A DNA stretch of 64,000 bases from Alnus glutinosa (Eukaryota; Streptophyta; Magnoliopsida; Fagales; Betulaceae): NCBI RefSeq assembly GCF_958979055.1, contig NC_084898.1, positions 23,153,102-23,217,101 on the forward strand. The letters are read 5' to 3'. Position numbers and translations under genes: made by a program. The notes under the pieces were generated by a model. That model was not told where the DNA came from and made no database searches. It saw only the letters and a list, made by a program, of their open reading frames with translations. Below are positions 61,132-64,000 of this stretch, in pieces; within the stretch, counting starts at the first letter, position 1; each line of letters starts with the position of its first letter.

Positions 61132-62124
61132 TGAAAAACTACAAAAAAACACCCTAAATTATAAGCCGTTTTTAAAGTAGCCCTATAAACTACTAAGTGT
61201 AGCAATATAACTTCCCAAAGAGTACCAAAAAGACTAATTTTGTCAAAATATTTCTATAATACCCTTGTCATGTGTCATATATTCAATTAAAAAAAAAATT
61301 AAACATATAAAAATTAAATAAAAAAAACCAAAGAAAAATTAAAAAAAAGAAAAAAAAGAAGGGGTGGCTATTTTGGCCAAGGGGATGACTACCCCATGGC
61401 TAGTTTGGAGGTGGCTGAACCATCCCCATGGCCCTTGAGGGTGGTTCAACCACCCCAAAGAGCAAAATGCGGGTGGCCAAAACCACCCCCATTTGACCTG
61501 AGAGTGGGTTCGGTCATCTTAGACCGGTCGGTTTGGGAGTGGTTGAACCACCTAATAGCCCATGAGAGTGGTTCGGCCACTCTTATAATGCCAAATAAAA
61601 AAAAAAAAAAAAGGTTTAAGGTTTGGCCATTGGGGGTGGCCGAACCCACCCTTAAGCCAAACGATGGTGGTTGAGCCACCCCCAAGGCCCTTGGGAGTGG
61701 TTTTGGCCACCCCTATTTTGCAATTTGGGGGTGGTTCAACCACCCCTAAGGGCCATAGGGTGGTTCGGCTACTTCCAAGCAGGCCATAGGGGTGGCTCAA
61801 CCACCTTATTGGCAAAAATGGGGGTGGCCAGGCTCAAAGGAGTGGTTTGAGCCGTCCCTTCATATATATATATATATATATATATTTAATTTTTCTTTGA
61901 CTTTTAAATTTAATTTTTAAATTGTTTTTATTTTTCAATTGAATATATCATATATGACATGTGACAAGAGTATTATAAGAATATTTCGACAAAATAGGTC
62001 CTTTTGGCACTCTCTGGTAGTTTGGGGGGGGGGGGGGGGGGGGGGGTCATATTGCTACATTTGGTAGTTTATGGGCTACTTTAAATATGACTTGTAGTTT
62101 GAGGGGTTTTTTTGTAGTTTGCCC
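61132..62124. mobile_element. Long-TIR MULE-like element, family 4 (993 bp)
   Basis: Inverted arms of about 180 bp include aaactacaaaaaaacaccc on the left and gggtttttttgtagttt on the right. A perfect 9-bp target duplication, tatattaaa, flanks it at 61123-61131 and 62125-62133. The core (about 61365-61850) is a repeat of roughly 45-bp GGGGTGGC/GAACCACCCC units with A and T tracts. There is no transposase; open frames across the core are repeat by-products. Confidence 0.9.
62024..62046. repeat. G23 homopolymer tract
   Basis: About 23 consecutive G lie in the right arm of the family 4 element, where the left arm has only ordinary sequence, so the run expanded after the arms formed. Its length may be unreliable in the assembly. 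Confidence 0.7.
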
Positions 62125-63800
62125 TATATTAAACCTAGTTATAGTATATAAATAATTTATCTTATGAGATTTATTCAATATTAGATTTTGCTATTTACAT
62201 CTAATTTATTTTGACAATGTGCATTGAATATATGAAAATAAGATAATGTAAAATGTTTAAGATATTCTACAATTTTGGATAGGAGGCATGATCGAGATGG
62301 AAAAAGGGAGAAGAAGGCTAGGGGGGATACCATTTCAATTTTCATGGCAACTTAAATTAAATTTGTCTTTTTGTTTTTTATTTTTATCTGATTATTACCC
62401 CCCCCCCCCCCCCCCAAAAAAAAAAAATTAGGTTGATTTAAATTGACAGCACTTACTAGTTCCAAGATTGTGAAAGCCCTCTAATAACTCAAGTTTCTTA
62501 AAGAAAAAAAGAAAATTATAAGGAACATCTGAAGCGTAATTTGCAGTGTAGTAGTTTATCCCAATTCCCTATGAAATCGAAAGATCCTTTAACCATTGAA
62601 GATTGCTTGCTGGAAAATTGTAGCAGACGTACGTCTCGGACATGGGTAACCATTTCATCTGGGTAGGAACCAGAATTTAGTGGTTCCATAAACCTAGAAA
62701 AATTATGGATCGATGGAAGATCTGAATTTAGCTATCATGTGCTCAAAGCGATTAAATAGTAACAAATTTGATTTACATGGTGATTGGTGAGACACCGCCT
62801 TAATGTAATAGCTTAATTTTTTGTATGGAAAACTTCACTTACTATATATCTCAATGGTCATGGCTTTTACAATGTGTCTCCAAAGTTTAAGAGTTTGCAG
62901 TGCATTGAAAGAAGACATGTGTGAACTTGATGAGTCACACACTTGGCAAAGCTCGATTTCGTAGGGATGTGTGGCAAAGACAATATAAAATGAGGATTCA
63001 TTTCAATATAGTCAGATGACATTAGAAAAGTCTAGAAGATCATATGCGTTCCATTTGTTTTGTGTTGCGTTTAGCAGAATGTGTTTTGTGTAGAATATAG
63101 TGTGTTTTGTATAACAGTTAGTGAGTTGCTGTATTAGTTAGAGTGAACTGTTCTAACAAAAGGAGCAAGAAAATGTTAGCTTCAAGAGCTATGTCATCCA
63201 GATAAAGCCTTGTGAGAACGCCGAGAAGCACACAATTCATTCAACTGAAATTTCTCAATTTCAGTACAGAAACTGAGACCTTTTTTCTTTCTTTATTTTA
63301 AAAAAAAATTATTTTTCATTTTCTAAATCTTTGGACAGTAGTTTTCTTTACTTTATTTTTTTGTTTTTTCAAAAAACTTGTTTGAATTTTGCTTATTGAT
63401 TTTTAATTTAAAGAGAATAATAAAAATATCAAAACTGAGTTATGTTTAATTTATTTAAAATTTGCCTTTATATATAAATATATACACTTTAACCCCTACT
63501 TAAAAAAAAAGGAAAATAAAAACCCCACAACAATATTTTATGTTTGAATAATTCAATCATTTTTTTTTTTGATGGATTGAATAATTCAATTATGATAGGG
63601 TAAAATAACGTATTTCAGTGTTCGAACAGAACTTGAGTAGCCACTGTGGCATAATGGTTATTATTACAAATTTGAGACCTTAATCCCTTGATATAGATGG
63701 CAACCAATAATCTTCCATACTTCATGCGTTTTCACATTTAAAAAGACTCATATATATGTAGGTCATCATCATGACATCCTCCTTTCTTTCTTTCTTTCTT

Positions 63801-63842
<42 letters not shown>

Positions 63843-63851
63843 ATAAAAAAC

Positions 63852-63991
63852 GAGTAATTCTAAGAGTATATTAAGTGTTCATCAATAAATAAAGTAGCTT
63901 TTAAAATTATTTGATCAATCACCTGTCTAATAATAATTTTAAAAACCACTTTATTTTTTGATGGATACTTAATATACTCTTAGAATTACTC
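63852..63991. mobile_element. Palindromic MITE (GAGTAATTCT family)
   Basis: The termini are gagtaattctaagagtatat and the exact complement, with inverted arms through most of its 140 bp. It is related by its ends to the MITEs at 34.2, 37.7 and 50.5 kb. Confidence 0.75.
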
Positions 63992-64000
63992 ATCAAAAAA

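Larger units (their letters stand above)
60844..64000. other. Gene-free region upstream of the LEA gene
   Basis: No gene was found. The region contains a long-TIR element (61132-62124), a G23 run inside it, a C18 run at 62398-62415, homopolymer T near 63803-63838, and a palindromic MITE at 63852-63991. A tRNA-like box A (tggcataatggtt) near 63647 lacks a convincing box B. Confidence 0.6.

Noticed and set aside
63637..63710. tRNA or SINE near the right end
   Set aside because: A box-A-like sequence is present, but box B is poor and no tail or target duplication is seen.
1..64000. CRISPR arrays, operons, ribosomal RNA genes, organelle DNA insertions
   Set aside because: I found no regularly spaced repeats with unique spacers, no bacterial-type gene arrangement and no recognisable rRNA or plastid gene. 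Repeats are all of eukaryotic transposon or microsatellite type.

Overview
The window is nuclear DNA of a flowering plant, most likely a eudicot. It is AT-rich, with introns that use GT/AG borders, plant-specific gene families, and a heavy load of small plant transposable elements (TRIMs, SINEs, LINE tails, long-TIR MULE-like elements, palindromic MITEs). A woody rosid would fit this repeat content, but that is an impression; I cannot name a species from sequence alone.

Six protein-coding genes can be supported. (1) 6440-7339 (+): an intronless clade-A AT-hook motif nuclear-localized (AHL) gene. (2) 19784-20146 (-): an intronless SAUR-type auxin-responsive gene. (3) 24062-33380 (-): a five-exon clade-B, two-AT-hook AHL gene. 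(4) 38194-48073 (-): a 13-exon gene for the AP-2 adaptor mu subunit (AP2M), reconstructed at 438 aa with all reading phases closing. (5) 53037-58865 (+): a two-exon gene for a conserved plant protein of unknown function. (6) 60180-60665 (-): a two-exon LEA_1-type gene with an ABRE-like promoter element.

Region by region: 1-5.9 kb is AT-rich upstream DNA with a degenerate SINE and a TIR element. 7.3-18.5 kb is a gene-poor stretch holding TRIM copies, a long-TIR element and microsatellites. 18.5-19.5 kb is a three-LTR TRIM with a 657-bp long-TIR element inserted in it. 20.1-24 kb is gene-free. 24-33.4 kb is the clade-B AHL gene, whose introns hold a head-to-head TRIM array around a fused Gypsy/Copia remnant, LINE tails, and a hAT-like element with a LINE nested inside. 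33.4-38.2 kb holds paired MITEs, a SINE with a 16-bp target duplication, and a possible gene-capturing transposon. 38.2-48.1 kb is AP2M, with a 5'-truncated LINE, a SINE and two tandem duplications in its introns. 48-53 kb is dense in long-TIR elements and MITEs. 53-58.9 kb is the unknown gene, with a three-LTR TRIM in its intron. 60-64 kb holds the LEA gene and another long-TIR element.

The genes do not form one pathway. Two of the six belong to opposite clades of the AHL family. The strongest structural theme is the transposon biology: insertion borders and target duplications can be read directly for at least nine elements. Four long-TIR elements with 9-bp target duplications share a similar GC-rich GGGGTGGCC-type core although their arms differ.
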